64,000 nucleotides of DNA. Origin: Agapanthus africanus (taxonomy: Eukaryota > Streptophyta > Magnoliopsida > Asparagales > Amaryllidaceae). Position numbers and translations under genes: made by a program. Below are positions 20,460 through 32,211 of this stretch, one piece after another. Below the pieces are notes generated by a model. It saw only the letters and a program-made list of their open reading frames with translations, did not search any database and was not told where the DNA came from. How positions within the stretch are numbered: position 1 is the stretch's first letter; each line of letters opens with the position of its first letter. The stretch covers positions 191,853,739 through 191,917,738 of the forward strand of contig JASDDO010000026.1 in the NCBI GenBank assembly GCA_030015575.1, in the 5' to 3' direction.

Positions 20460-23372
20460 TCACATGAGGGGGTCAAAAATCAGTGGTCGATACCAAGCTT
20501 TGCAAAGACCGAAAGTTAACACCAACCATTCAAAAAATTTATCAATGCAGTGCTCTGGTTGGTGGAAGAAGAAGTGGGGAAAGGGTAAGTGGTGGAATAG
20601 AATGTGTGTGCGTCTCATTTTGGAGAGACGATGCAGTGAATGTGATGGATTACTCGCATTCTCTTTACAGTTCAGAAGAAGGGGTGGAGGTTCAATTTCA
20701 TTGATTGGGAGATGATTCATCTCAACACCCGTGTCATTCAAAAATGCGAGTTCATCAGCGAAGATCTCCTCAAAAGTTCCATCAATACCCCGATGAATAA
20801 TGTCATCACAAAGTGCGGGGTGATCTTCAGACTCTAAAATCGGTTCATAATCAGTGTTAGTTGTTGACCCGGACAACTCGGTGGATGAGTCCGTATGTGT
20901 ATAATACATAGTTGGGTCAAACAACAACGTATGAAAAGAGTCAAGATCGGTAACATGGGGATCATCAAATTCGCTGCTGTCGACATCCATTAAGTCGACA
21001 GAACAGACCTGAGCAGTAGGTTCGGAGGGTACACTTCCCAACTTATAAATGTTCAGCTCAATTGACCTATTCCCGAAAGATACGGTCATAGAGCCATTAC
21101 GACAGTTGATGATAGCGTTGGAAGTGGCCAAAAAGGGGCGACCTAAAATCACCGGAATTTGATTCCGTGGGTTCGCTACAGGCTGTGTGTCAATTACAAT
21201 AAAATCCACAGGGAATACAAATTCCCCGATTTTTATTAACACATACTCCAGTTCACCCTTAGGTTTGGTGATTGATTGGTCAGCCATCTGGAGAGTTATG
21301 CTCGAGGGCTTTAACACTCTGATTCCTAGTTGCTCATAAACCGAGTATGGAAGCAAGTTAACACTAGCGCCAAGGTCTAGTAGAGCACGGTTGATATGCT
21401 TTTACCCAATAGAAATGGAAATAGTAGGACATCCAAGGTCCTTACGTTTCCTCGGTACTTATTGGGGGAAAGCTGTGTCTACTGTCTTTGCCATGAAAAT
21501 CTTCTTGGGCACTTGAGTCTTCCTCTTCCTAGTGCACAAGTTCTTAAGAGTTTTTGCATAGGACGGAACTTGTTGGATGGCATCTAGGAGAGGGATGTTG
21601 ATGTTGACTTGCTTAAACATGTCCATAATCTTCTCCATATGTGGACTCGATTTGTTAGCCCTTAACCGATTAGGATAAGGTGCTTTTGCAATAAGCGATG
21701 GGTCCATCATAAGAGAAGGAAGTGTGTGTGGACCCGATCCCAGAATAGAGGTGGGGATCGTCCGTGGAGAACTAGAAGAGATGGGATGAGGTGTCGAGCC
21801 TTGTGAGAAACGAAGAATAGGCTCGCAAGAGGGTGGTGGGGTAGAAGAAGTGGGGTTAGAATTAGAAGTAGAAGTGGAAGGAAAAGTCTCAGCCGGGGTA
21901 TCATCGATAGATTTTTCAGTGTCATCAATCTCTTCCCCAACGTGATTGTCAAGCACTCTTCCAGATCTCAACGTGATTGCATTCACATGATGTGAATAGC
22001 CAGGATTGGGTAAAGGTTGAGCTGGAAGTTTCCCTTTCTCTCTTGCACTCATTTCGGGTTTTAGTTATGCAATTTGTGCTTCCATCGATTTAATAGTCTC
22101 GCTTTGGGACGCAGAGTTTTTCTCAATTTTATCGACAGAAGACTTCATTTCAGCCGAAACTTGCATGATATTTGTTAAGACCAAATTCATGTATTGTGCA
22201 AATGAAGAGGATTCATTAGTCCCGGTCAACTGCAAAGGATTAGACGGTGCAGGTGTGTTGACTGGATTTTAAAAGTTTTGTGCTTGGAAGGGGTGCTGAC
22301 TCAATTGTGGTGGTTGCTGTTGTGGTGGAGGGACCCTTTGGAAATTGTTTTGATTTGGAACCGTGTTTTGAGTTTGTGATTGGTTCCAAGCAAAGTTAGG
22401 ATGATTCCTCCAACCCTGATTATATGTGGAAGAATATGGATCGTTTCTCAGTCTTTGAAATGCGGCATTGGTATGCTCATGACCTTGAAACAGACATTCT
22501 TCCGTCAAGTGAGAAGGATCATAACAGCATCCACATACAGTTTTGGAGAGTGACATTTGACTTAGGGCGGTGGGTAAAAATTTGTTTTCTATATTGTCGA
22601 ATTTCTTGTGTAAAGCTGAAATTTTAGCTCTAACTCCTATGGAAATATCATTGCCATCCCTAGACGATTGACTCACACCCTCCCACTGTAAAGATTTTTC
22701 AGCGAAATCTTCTAGGAATTTCCAGGCTTCCCCATCATCTTTGGTCATGAAGTTGCCTTGACACATGGATTCAAGGGTCTGTCTTGTTTTAGGATTAATA
22801 CCCTCATAAATGATTCTATACAATTCCCATCTAGGGATTCCGTGATGTGGACATTAGACTAACAGATCCTTGAAGCGTTCAAGAAATTTTGAAAATGGTT
22901 CATTTGGAAGCTGGGTGAATTGATTTATTTCGCTACGAACTCGAGTTGTCTTTTGGTATGGGTACAATTTCTTTAGGAATACTTTTACGAATTCTTCCCA
23001 GTTTGAAATGGAATGTGTGGTAGTGTTATACAGCCACTTCTCGGCTATATCGCACAAGGTAAATGGGAGAAGACGTAGACGCATAGCATCCATAGAAAGC
23101 TGTGTGGTACCCATCATTGCGCATACATTTTCAAATTTGGTGATAAAGGCGTATACGTCTTCAGACTCGAGACCGTGAAATTTTGGTAGAAGGTTGATGT
23201 ATTGGGGTTTAATTTCAAAATTTTCCCCGTTGGCTGGTGGAATGGAGAGACAGGTCGAAAGAGGACCTCGTGTAGGATAGCACCACTCTTGAAGAGAGAT
23301 GCGGGGTGGATTCTGTGCACCAACGGAAGGCGGCAGAGTAGTGGAAAAGAAGTTCGATGGAGACGGATCCAT
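20460..23372 (-). pseudogene. Athila-1 gag-protease frame with acidic C-terminal tail
   Basis: A single minus frame runs from ATG 23372 (MDPSPSN) to TGA 20460. It contains a capsid-like region (FHGLESEDVYAFITKFENVC, then AEKWLYN), a CX2CX4HX4C zinc knuckle (CGCCYDPSHLTEEC) and a glutamine/asparagine-rich stretch. The protease has the active-site motif LDLGASVNLLPYSVYEQLG and the later LGRPFLATSNA. After that comes an acidic, Thr/Ser-rich tail ending KAWYRPLIFDPLM, with no RT. Five nonsense codons interrupt it without any frameshift: TAG 22854, TAA 22269, TAA 22065, TAA 21459 and TAA 21402. Athila-2 retains sense codons at most of these sites. Confidence 0.88.
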
Positions 23373-24463
23373 CGAGGTGGGTGTGGTGGTGGGTAAAGAA
23401 AAGGTAAATATAGAAATACCGACTTTTGGGTCGATCGGGGGAACGCGGACTAAACGGGCACTAGAATCCCGTGTCCAGCCTATCTTGCACTAAAAAGGGT
23501 TAGTACAAGTGGCAGCGTGACTTATAATTAGGGGAATGAATGAATGTGATTGGTGTTTGTTTTGAAAAATGATACGGATTTTTGAAAATATGATGCGATC
23601 ATAACAAATGCAACAAGCAACCCTAAATCTAGTGGTCACCTAGGTCAAAGCTCTAGACCGCTCCTAACTGCCAAAAGACAAGTCGCAGGATAAATCCTCC
23701 ACTGCCTCTTTGTCTCTCTTGTGGCCAGGTAAGTGCCAGGTAAGTGGGGGGTTCTCCACTACGTAAGTAGTGGGCCTAATTAAGTAACCACTAGCCTTCA
23801 ACACACTTCCCTTAGACACCACAAAAAAAACGCGGATAAGCAATGAATTACCCACGGCCTTCTCTTGTCCTAAGTGAGCGCGACGGTTCTTAGAGTCATC
23901 TCTAGATATTTTTTAGTTAATGAGGGTAAATGCGGATGAAAGTTTATGATTTTTGGGGCTTAGGAAGGGTAATGAACTCCCCACCTAATCTGGATTTGGT
24001 CGTGCCCCTTAATTTCCATATTAATATGCAAACAACTAAAAATCAAAAATACGCACAATTTATTTTCCTTTTTGCGGCGCTGCGATTTATTTGCAAAGAA
24101 ACCTGCAGAAAATTGTTAATTGGAGCAGATGAGGGAGAAGATAAGAAAGCAGAGGAGAATACCTGCAAAATTTTGTACAGAGAACAAGTCAACCTGCGGC
24201 GGAACCGCCGCAATTGCGCATTAATGCCGCGGAATCGCGGTTGTAAGAACTGTTCACTGCACAAAAATTCTTCAGGCTGCTACCGTTCACCAACACAGCT
24301 CTCTGGAATGCTCTGAAAAAAATTTCCACGGCTCCGCAAATTCCAGATTTCCTCGCAACAAATCACATCAACACGTTTAGGGTTTGTGCGAATTTAGATC
24401 TAAAAATATAGATGGAATAAACTTTTCAACTCAAATTTCAAAATACGAACAATTAGCGCACTA
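23373..24463 (-). other. 5' leader of Athila-1
   Basis: About 1.1 kb between primer site and gag ATG, matching the leader of Athila-2 (44777-45866) block by block, for example the ggtggggagttcattaccc stretch near 23970-23990. It contains a pair of CGG-NN-CCG palindromes at 24200 and 24230, about 230-260 nt from the primer site. Small frames here are not conserved as proteins. Confidence 0.75.
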
Positions 24464-24481
24464 TACCCGGCAACGGCGCCA
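24464..24481 (-). promoter_or_regulatory. Primer binding site of Athila-1 (tRNA-Asp)
   Basis: Minus strand TGGCGCCGTTGCCGGGTA, two bases inside the 5' LTR end. It is complementary to the 3' end of plant tRNA-Asp apart from the second-last base, the usual Athila primer. Confidence 0.9.
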
Positions 24482-24483
24482 TT

Positions 24484-26243
24484 TGATTGATACGAATTCT
24501 CGTTGTGTCGGTATTTAGAAAATTTGTATAGAAATCACAACCAAAAATATTTTGACCGCAATCAGTAACGGTGTCGAATGTAGCGCGTTAGTAAGTGCGG
24601 ATCATCCACATGGAAAGTGTAATAGTTCGTGTTTCGATTTAGATGAGTTGAAACATTAAAGGAAAGAAAAGAAACAATTCATGATTTGTAAATTGAATTG
24701 CAAGAATTAGAAAAATCTAGTCTAAATCAAGAAACGATAAAATCAAGAATTGAGAATTTGATGATTTCCAAACCAAATATCAAGAATCGAAGTGAGGCTC
24801 GTAGGAATCGATCGGATCTATAGATGTGATGAAATCTATTGATTACGTATTCTTATCCATCGATGAATTGATACTAGATCGATGATGATCGACGAGAATT
24901 AGGGATTTCTTGTGAAACTAGGGTTTCATCATTTATCCCTTGTTCCTTCGTCGATATCATTCACATTCTAGCCTTTAGTAAATTCAAGAATCGATCGTGG
25001 ATCCCTAATTTCGAGCGATCACAATCAAGAAAGCATCGCAACGAAACTAGGTCGTCGATTCTTCAATTTGCTATGGTTTACAAAACTCGTAGGACTTAAG
25101 AATCGTTTTAAGATTTGTTACATCATCATTCTATTGATCGTCTCGACTCCTTTACGAGCGGAGTTTTACTCAAACATCACAACAAGAACCACAATCACAA
25201 ATTGAGATCGAATCATGATGCAAGAATTTAAAGAAAGCAAGATTAAAGAATTTCACCTTTTTTTATCAACAATTCCGTTACAAATCGCTCAAGAACTACA
25301 AGAGGAAGAACTCGATCATCGATTTGGCTTCGCTCGTCTCCTTAAGTCGCGGATCGGCTTGGATCACTTGCTCGATTGAAGATCGGCTCCGCTCCTAAAA
25401 GGTTGAAGGCTTCTCGCTTGAATGGTACTGGGGATCTTGAATTTAGCTTTGAATTTTGGATTTTTGAAGCACAAGTTGTGTCACTCAACTTGTGTTAGAA
25501 ATGGGGGAGATTAGAGATTAATGAACTAATGATTTAATGAACAACCTCAACCTTTAGATCTAGGGTCCTTTTTATAGACCTTGTAACCCTAGATCTAGGA
25601 TTCAAAATTTGAATTTCCCTCCAAAAGTTTGTTATAAGGAGAGGTTTCTAGAAGTAGTTAGTTGGAGGGAGCTTCTAGAAATGGTTTGTTAGGCCGAGCC
25701 TTCTAGATGAAGCCACGTGGAGAATTTGGAGTGATCTGGAAGCTACTGCCGTTTTGGGAAGCACATGCAGAAAATATGACCTGCTGATGTCACTACCTTG
25801 CCGCGGATCCGCGGCGCCAAGGGGGTTCGGACCGCGGATCCGCGGCCATTTATGGGCCTTGGTGCTTGATCTTTTTAGCTCTGCTTCCTTTTGATTTATG
25901 GAACATTCTCTGATATGCTGAAACATGTAATTTATCCTTGGTCACTGCCAGATCTCTAGCCTTTGAGTTGGCGTATTTTATCAGCATTATTTTCAAAATT
26001 TTGGCTCGGTTCTTGGAATTTCCTGCACAGCTTCGAAACAAGTGTTGCGCAATACAAGAATGATGCGATTCCATGATAAACAGTCAATTTCCCTAAAAAT
26101 GCCGGTTTTAGTATACAGTACAGGTAATTCAGTATTATACAGGTGTTTTGCTAATATGTGCAATATGAATACTGAACACCTCTAGATGAATGCAAAAGAT
26201 AGGGAAATTGACGTGTTAAAAATACATTATTTTCGACTGATCA
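24484..26243 (-). repeat. 5' LTR of Athila-1
   Basis: 1760 bp and nearly identical to the 3' LTR. It contains the cggatccg pair at 25804 and 25835 (31 bp apart) and a TATA-like tataaaaagga near 25570, so transcription would run leftward into the gag frame. The right flank (cttgg, 26244) is the target repeat. Confidence 0.92.
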
Positions 26244-26470
26244 CTTGGTACCGCTTCCCTATCAAGGTGTCCAAATTGGTCCGGGGCACCGAGGTATTGG
26301 CTTCTTCATCGAAGTGTTCTACTCTGTAACTGGGCAGTTTGATCTCCGTTTGGACCATTTCCTCGGTACCGTAGCAGAGGTTTGTAGGGTGTTTTTCGTC
26401 ACCCCATTGGATGGGAATACGCATGCGCTTGTCAGGCGCATTACAGATTCCCCTACCTAGGGTAGGCTGG
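26244..26470 (-). pseudogene. Tat-lineage integrase, proximal part of the C-terminal region (element Tat-M)
   Basis: Minus-strand translation includes NLCYGTEEMVQTEIKLPSYR and VEHFDEEANTS, then NLDTLIGKRYQ, the classic stretch just after the integrase core in Tat/gypsy elements. It joins the segment at 17009-17279 once Athila-1 is removed. The sequence becomes unrecognisable beyond about 26470. It overlaps in content with the end of the Tat-3 integrase at 28074, so these are probably two different elements. Confidence 0.8.
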
Positions 26471-26481
26471 GGTTTATTGAT

Positions 26482-28073
26482 TGTTGAGATCCAATTCTCC
26501 GGCAGCCGCGGACTAAGCTGCCGTTAATTACCCCTCGCCTTTGAAGCGAGGGAACCTCAAAATGACGGGTCAACTAGTCATGGGAACTCAACATGAAGTG
26601 TGCGTGTGTTGTGTTTTGGAAGGGTTTTGGATATATCAGGGCCCCCACAGAGTTTACGGGGAGCCCGCTACCCGAATAGCGGGCTGAGGGTCAAGAGGGC
26701 TAGCAGCCCCCTTACAGGGTGCGGAGCAGTGCCCCGTTAGAAAAAATTTCCCAACGAGGGACGTGTTTGTATATGGAGTGCATGAAAAATGAGAGGTGAG
26801 GAGCGTCGTAAAGACGCGTTCATGGCACGTGGGGGATGGGCGGCCACGGGTCACGTTTCCGGCGTGTGGGTGCTTGGTGCCCGTGGGTCTCGTGCCAGGT
26901 ACGTGGGCACCAGCGGGTCACGTACGCAGCATGCGACCGTTAGGCGCCAGCGGGTCACGTGCGCATCATGCGACCGTTGGACGCCAGCAGATCACGTAAG
27001 CTGCACGCGACCGCTGGGCACTGAGCGGGTCACATACACAGCACGCGATCGCTGGGCGCCAGCGGGTCACGTGAGCCGTACGCGACCGCTGGATGCTGTG
27101 CGCTGAGCGCCTGCGGATCGCGTAAGGTGCATGTAGGCGCTTAGCGCCCGTAGGTCGCGTGCCCTACACGTGACCATGGTGCCCACGAATCACGTGCGCG
27201 GAACGCGATCGCTAGGCGCCCGTGGGTCACGTGCGCGGCACATGACTGCTGGAAACACCAGCGGAAAAGGGGCTTAGCCCCTAGGTTAGGAGTTGAACTC
27301 CCAAAGGGGTTTTGAACTTGAACTCCTAACAGGAATTATATATAGATTTGGAGTTAAACTCCTAAAAAGGGGTTTGATTTATGGAGTTGAACTCCAACAG
27401 ATCTTGAATGGAGTTAAACTCCTAGAAATCTTTGGATCTTCTTTTGCGCCTCGGGTTCTCCCGGAATAGGATTTTTTATAGATGAGTATCCTTCTTCTTC
27501 CTCTCTGTTGGCTGGATCTTGGGAGAAAAGGGGAGGTGAGACTTAAAATATCCCATTTTAGGGATTTGATGGCAGATCTGATCTCCCCTTCAAGGGTTTT
27601 ATGGTGAAAAGTTATTTATTTTTTTGGAAAAGGAAGAGTTAAACTCTTGATTTAATTCAAAATAAAAGAAGAAAGTTTAGAACCTTGAGGAAGGAGGAGG
27701 AGGTACAAACCCTAATTTTCTTTAGAGAGAAAAAGTTATCATTGATTTTTTCATCATGTTGCCTTTATAGGCTACACATTTTACATATAGCCCCTTGAGC
27801 TTTGTCAAATGGCACTTATGCCACCCCATACCTTATGCGCTTATATCTTTTTGCACATAAACCATGGGGTTTACAAAATTTTGTCTTTCTACACACTTTA
27901 CATATATTGATTTCTAAAAATTATATTTAGACTAATTTATTGCCTCCGGTTTGGTATGGAGCATGCCCTTTCCATGCTTGGTCTTGACTTCAGCTTGGGC
28001 TCGGGCCCACTTGACTTGGGGTTGACCTTGGTTTTAACTTGGTCAACTGGGGTGTAATTTTTGACCCCAACAA
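26482..28073 (-). mobile_element. Solo or truncated LTR of an unassigned element
   Basis: The right end (minus-strand start) reads TGTTGGGGTCAAAAATTACA. A matching end, GGATCTCAACA, lies at 26482, giving about 1.59 kb with TG...CA ends. No primer site lies to the left and no polypurine tract to the right, and the flanks do not show an obvious 5-bp repeat. It may therefore be a solo LTR with altered borders or a recombined remnant. It contains the GC-rich array at 26838-27260 and repeated gttgaactcc/gttaaactcc motifs at about 27290-27425. Confidence 0.55.
26838..27260. repeat. 37-bp GC-rich tandem array
   Basis: Units of about 37-38 bp with cagcgggtcacgt and gcgacc; gcgacc or gcgatc starts at 26933, 26970, 27007, 27045 and 27082, and more diverged units continue to about 27260. 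It is rich in CpG and CACGTG-like sites. The long GC frames on the plus strand (26789-27106) are open because stop codons are rare in this composition. Confidence 0.85.
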
Positions 28074-28770
28074 AGCTGAAGGGGGTCTCTCCCATAGGTG
28101 TTTTCTTCGATGTGTGTAAGGCCCATAGTACCGCGGTAGTTCCTTGACCCAGCTTCCCTGCCTTCCTTCAAAACGAGCTCGAAGACCTCAGATGACGTCT
28201 CGGTTAGCAACCTAGGCTTGTCCGTTGCATTAAGGATGCGCTACCATGGAAAACTTCATTATTATGTGGTATTCGTTGCAGAACTCTTTGACTTTGTCGT
28301 TTTTGAAATTCGTCCCGTGGTCGGTAATGATGCACCTTGGGATCCCGAATCGAGAGATTACGTTGTTCTGCAGGAACTTTATGGTAGTGGCGGCGTCCGG
28401 TTTTCTGATCGGGGTGGCCTCAATCCACTTCGTGAAATAGTCTATCGCAACGAGGATGTACTTGTGTCCGTCCGTACCAGTGGGGAGTTAGCCCACCATG
28501 TCTATCCCCTACTGGGCAAACGGCCAAAGGGAGGTGAGGGCCGTTAGCTCGATAGCCGGAAGACGAGGTATGCTGCCGTGGAGTTAGCAGATTTTGCATC
28601 TTTTGATGAGCCTCTGAGCATCTTGGTGTATCGTCGGCCAGTAATATCCTTGGAGCAGCGTCTTTTGGACCAAGGTACGGGCCCCTTGATGCGCTGTACC
28701 GATCCCTTCGTGTATCTCATGCAGGATATAGTCTGCTTCGTGAGGGTCGACACACCAGAGCAGAGGCTGT
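28074..28770 (-). pseudogene. Tat-3 integrase: zinc finger and catalytic core, truncated
   Basis: The minus-strand frame shows an HHCC finger (H in DYILHEIHEG and TAHQGARTL, C in RCKIC). It is followed by GIDMVG and a core with VAIDYFTKWIEATP, IITDHGTNFKND and a diverged NGQA-VANR segment holding the glutamate region. Stops occur just after the finger (TAA after CKIC), before GIDMVG and in the glutamate region. The sequence ends within a VLWALHTSKKTPMGETPFS segment, exactly where the LTR at 26482-28073 begins. The C-terminal tail is therefore missing here. Confidence 0.82.
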
Positions 28771-29090
28771 GTGTATGAATTCTTATAAAGGTTTCCATTT
28801 CTCTAGATGAAATGGCGGGCTTTGGCTCAAAGGAAGCGCACTTCCCCTCGGTCTTCCGGAAGTGTGTCAACCTTCAGGAACTCCATGAGGGGCTTCCTCC
28901 AGTCCTGGCCTTCCTCCTGAGCAGTGTATACTTGAAGCACTACTTATCTGTCTTCCACGTTGGGCTGTGGCAAGACATTGAAGAGGGTATTCCTCTTATT
29001 ATTGGCCATATAGGAAGAGGCAAGCTTGCTCAGGGCATCGGCTTGGGCGTTCAGGTGCCGGGGAATCTGTCCCACTTAGACTTCGTCAAA
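28771..29090 (-). pseudogene. Tat-3 linker between second RNase H and integrase
   Basis: Decayed coding DNA with readable islands: IPRHLNAQADALSKLASSYM (a normal Tat segment after the second RNase H), then NVLPQPNVED and GNLYKNSYTQPLLWCVDPHE leading to the integrase finger. Stop codons interrupt it. It only joins the flanking domains. Confidence 0.7.
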
Positions 29091-29391
29091 AAAATTTCTT
29101 AGTCTTTTCACCTCGGCCAAGTACTTCACCATGAGCGGCTCTTGGGCCTCGAAACGCCCGGTCACTTGGCCGACGACTAGGGTAGAGTCGCTGTGAATTC
29201 GGATCGTCTTCAGCCCCTCCCCGGAAGTGGTTCGCAACCCGGCTAGCAAGGCCTCGTATTCCGTGCCGTTGTTTGACGCTCTGAACCCGAGCTTCAAAGA
29301 GTACTCCATCTCTGCCTCGTTCGTGTCTCGAATGATAAGGCCGGCACCTCTTCCTTCCTCGGTAGAGGATCCATCCACATAGAGGACCCAA
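29076..29391 (-). pseudogene. Tat-3 second (archaeal-type) RNase H domain
   Basis: The translation MDGSSTEEGRGAGLIIRD has the first aspartate. ASNNGTEYEALLAGL carries the glutamate and IHSDSTLVVGQVTG the second aspartate, the catalytic pattern of the additional RNase H found in Tat-lineage elements. The domain is readable in one frame but is separated from RNase H 1 by a frameshift around 29380-29560. It supports the Tat assignment independently of integrase. Confidence 0.85.
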
Positions 29392-30004
29392 TCAGGGACG
29401 GAGTCAGGTATTTCCTTGACCGAGGGTCGGGACCCGGGGACATATGCTGATGCTGCTTCCTTGGTGGGGATAGTGCACTCAAAAAAAAAAGTCTGCCAGG
29501 ACTTGTGCTTTGATGGATTGCTTGGGGAGATATTTGATGTCGAATTGGGATAACTCCCACCTCCATTTCTCCAGACGACTCAGGGGAGGCTAGAATAGTC
29601 CCTATAGTCCGCTCGGTGAGGACGAGGATGGTGTGTGTCTGGAAGTAGTGTCGTAACTTCCTTGAGGCGACGATAAGCGCCAAGACTATCTTTTCTATGG
29701 CCGGGTACCTTGTTTCCGCGTCTTTGAAGACATGGCTCAAGTAGTATACCGGCTTCTGTACTCTTTCGACTTCTCGGACGAGCACCGAGCCAGTAGCACG
29801 ATCAGAGACCGCAAAGTACAATAATAGCTCATCTCCTTCGATTGGTCGGGTGAGCAGTGGGGGAGTTTCCAGGTGCGCTTTGAGCTGCTTAAAAGCGTTT
29901 TGATATTCTTCCGACCATCCGAACTTTGGGATCTTTCTTATTGATTTGAAGAATGGGAGGCACTTTTCTCCAGATCTCAACATGAAGCGACTCAGAGCGG
30001 ACAC
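29392..30004 (-). pseudogene. Tat-3 RT thumb/connection and RNase H 1
   Basis: The frame opens with FMLRSGEKCLPFFKSIRK, then FGWSEEYQNAFKQLKAHL and LLLYFAVSDRATGSVLVREV, followed by KPVYYLSHVFKDAETRYP and HYFQTHTILVLTE. These blocks are the RT C-terminus and first RNase H of Ty3-gypsy pol. From about 29590 leftward the reading shifts frame. Confidence 0.8.
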
Positions 30005-30721
30005 TCACCCTGTGAGTCGCATGATCTCAACATTGCTCTTTGGTGTGGCCATATTGAGAAAGGCGTAGATCTTTTCCGGGTTAGCTTTGATTCCTCGGTG
30101 GGTAACCATGAACCCGAGGAATTTCCCTCTAGTGACTCCGAACGCGCACTTAGCTGGATTCAGCTTCATTTTGTACTTTCGGAGGATGTCGAATGTCTCG
30201 CCAAGATCTTTGGTGTGCTCTTCCGATGAGGTTGATTTCACGAGCATGTCGTCGAAGTGAACCTCCATGTTCTTCCCGATCTGCAGTTTGAACATTTTGT
30301 TAACTAGGCGCTGATATGTAGCCCCAGCATTTTTTAGGCCGAAGGGCATCACTTTGTAGCAGTATACCCCTCGGTCTGTGGTGAACACGGTAAGTTCTTC
30401 ATCTGCCATGTTCATACGGATATGGTTGTAGCCGGAGAAAGCATCCATGAAGCTGAGAAATTCGTGGCCTGCCGAGCTGTTTACTAGCTAGTCTATCCGA
30501 TAGAGGGGATAGTTATATTTTGGGCAGGCCTTGTTCAGGTCTGTGAAGTTGACGCATATACGCCACTTCCCATTCGCCTTTTTAACCATGACTACATTCG
30601 CCAGCCAATCCGATTAGTCAACATTTCAAATGAAGTTGGCTATGAGCAATTTATCGACCTCGTCCTCAATCGCCTTTTACTTGATCGGTGTGAAACTTCG
30701 CTTCTTTTGTCTAACGGGTCG
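30005..30721 (-). pseudogene. Tat-3 reverse transcriptase
   Basis: The minus-strand sequence begins with PVRQKKRSFTPIK, continues with ANVVMVKKANGKWRICVDFT and FMDAFSGYNHIRMN, then YKVMPFGLKNAGATYQRLVN and the catalytic box VHFDDMLVKS (usually YVDDM). Stop codons interrupt the N-terminal part at about 30480 and 30580-30680. The left side joins the RNase H. On the right (30722) the gene is cut by the 3' LTR of Copia D, probably with target bases ggtcg. Confidence 0.88.
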
Positions 30722-32211
30722 TGAAGGGTTACCCTAGCATCCCGGCTAACTCCTGTGTCCAAATGCGGAGCAAAAATTTTATAGCGATACGAAACTTTGC
30801 GCTAGAATAAACTTAAACCGGATCTTAACCATAAACCTAATTAGCATGTTAGGGTTCTATCTACTATGATAGAAATTATACCTAAATAAACCAAGTCCTT
30901 CGGGTCTTCGATCCTCTCCTTAAGCTCCTCGATGGAACTATGGATCGTGCTTGAACTTCGGCCTCCTTGTGTCAACGATGATCCACCCGAGAGTTCCAAT
31001 CTTGAGCTAAACCTCCAAGTTGAGGTAACTAGAATACATAGCTTGCTAATCTAAGTAGACTAGAGTGAGTAGAGTGTGATTTATAGTAGCTAAGTCTCAT
31101 TAACCCTTGATTATCAACGCATGATACACTTAGGGTTTGAGAGGAAGAAGGAGAGAGCAAGCTTGAGGAAAGAGAAAGTATTTGTGATAATGATAATAAA
31201 AAATAGAATGGATAACTTATATATATGACCACAAGTATGGCATGGAAAATATCTCACCAAAATATCTAAGGTCAAAAATATCTCATAAAATATCTAAGGT
31301 CAACAAGTCAATCCAAGTCAAGTGGTCAACATAAGTAGCCATGCAACAAAATTATCATTTATCAAAAATAACAATTACTTTTCTTTACCTCATATTTGTT
31401 TTGACCAAGTCAATAGTCAAAACCCTAATATGGTAACTTCTTCTATACCCCCTCTCATCCGTATATACATACCCGCATCCGTATTCCGAGTAACACGAAT
31501 ACTATAAGACGAAGCTGATCCAATAATCAAATACTAGGATCCAGCTTAAACCAAAGCCCACTAGTATTGTCCGCTCGAACATCACACGTGCAAAAGTACA
31601 CGTATATGATCGAACCCATTCGTAAAACCATATGACCTATACATCGTTTCGCCCGAAGCTGGGAAACCCTCTGTGTGGGACTCTAAAGACTTGACAGTAC
31701 TCTGGCAGTGGGTTTAACCATAAGTACGTCAGCGGCACTAGCTATACGTAACGGCTACCTAGGTATCTGTCGATAAGAAGGTTGACGAGCAAGCTCATCC
31801 AAACTCCTACTGAGCCTGTCTGTGACAATATCCGTACAGTCCGGTCTCTTCATCAAAGCGTATCGCATACCGGGTATAAGGGTGGTAAACGTCAGACCCT
31901 AATAACCGGATAAGTCATGCTGATGTGGCTCAGGACCAATCCTGGAAACTACTGATCAACCTATCAGTAACCTATTTGCATGACTCAGCAAAGCCGTGGT
32001 AGGGTAGTGATCAAAGCTCGGTGGGAACTCACACGATACAAATGCCGATCTCAGGTCCAAAGACTAACTTGTACACATGTCACCTGAGAACCTCCATCTG
32101 ACGATAGGTATAGTACCATCTGGAAGTTCTCGGCGAGTCCGTCCAGTGTACTCACACCCAGTGAGAACCTGTATACGGTCATAGGTGCATCAGATCAATG
32201 GCTGTGGGACC
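30722..32211 (-). mobile_element. 3' LTR of Copia D, distal segment
   Basis: The 3'-terminal part of a Ty1-copia LTR, ending (minus strand) GGTAACCCTTCA at 30722 against Tat-3 RT. It is collinear with the LTR of Copia E (60822-62965): aaaccggatct near 30816, tgtgggactctaaagact near 31675, gtccgtacagtccggtct-type blocks near 31830. It is interrupted at 32211 by solo LTR B and resumes at 34427. The frames at 31029-31507 have no support. Confidence 0.82.

Larger units (their letters stand above)
17280..26243 (-). mobile_element. Athila-1: non-autonomous Athila-type Ty3-gypsy element
   Basis: A complete 8964-bp minus-strand element. It has two 1.76-kb LTRs (TGATTAGTCG...GTATCAATCA), a tRNA-Asp primer site, a gag-protease frame, a 3' region with polypurine tract, and flanking ctcgg/cttgg target repeats. 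The LTRs differ at only a few per cent of sites by eye, so the insertion is fairly young. There is no reverse transcriptase, RNase H or integrase: the protease is followed by an acidic tail and then directly by the 3' region. It would need enzymes in trans, for example from an Athila-2-type element with related gag and ends. Confidence 0.9.

Noticed and set aside
26789..27106. GC-rich ORF of 105 codons
   Set aside because: It is a reading of the 37-bp GC-rich array with few stop codons by composition.
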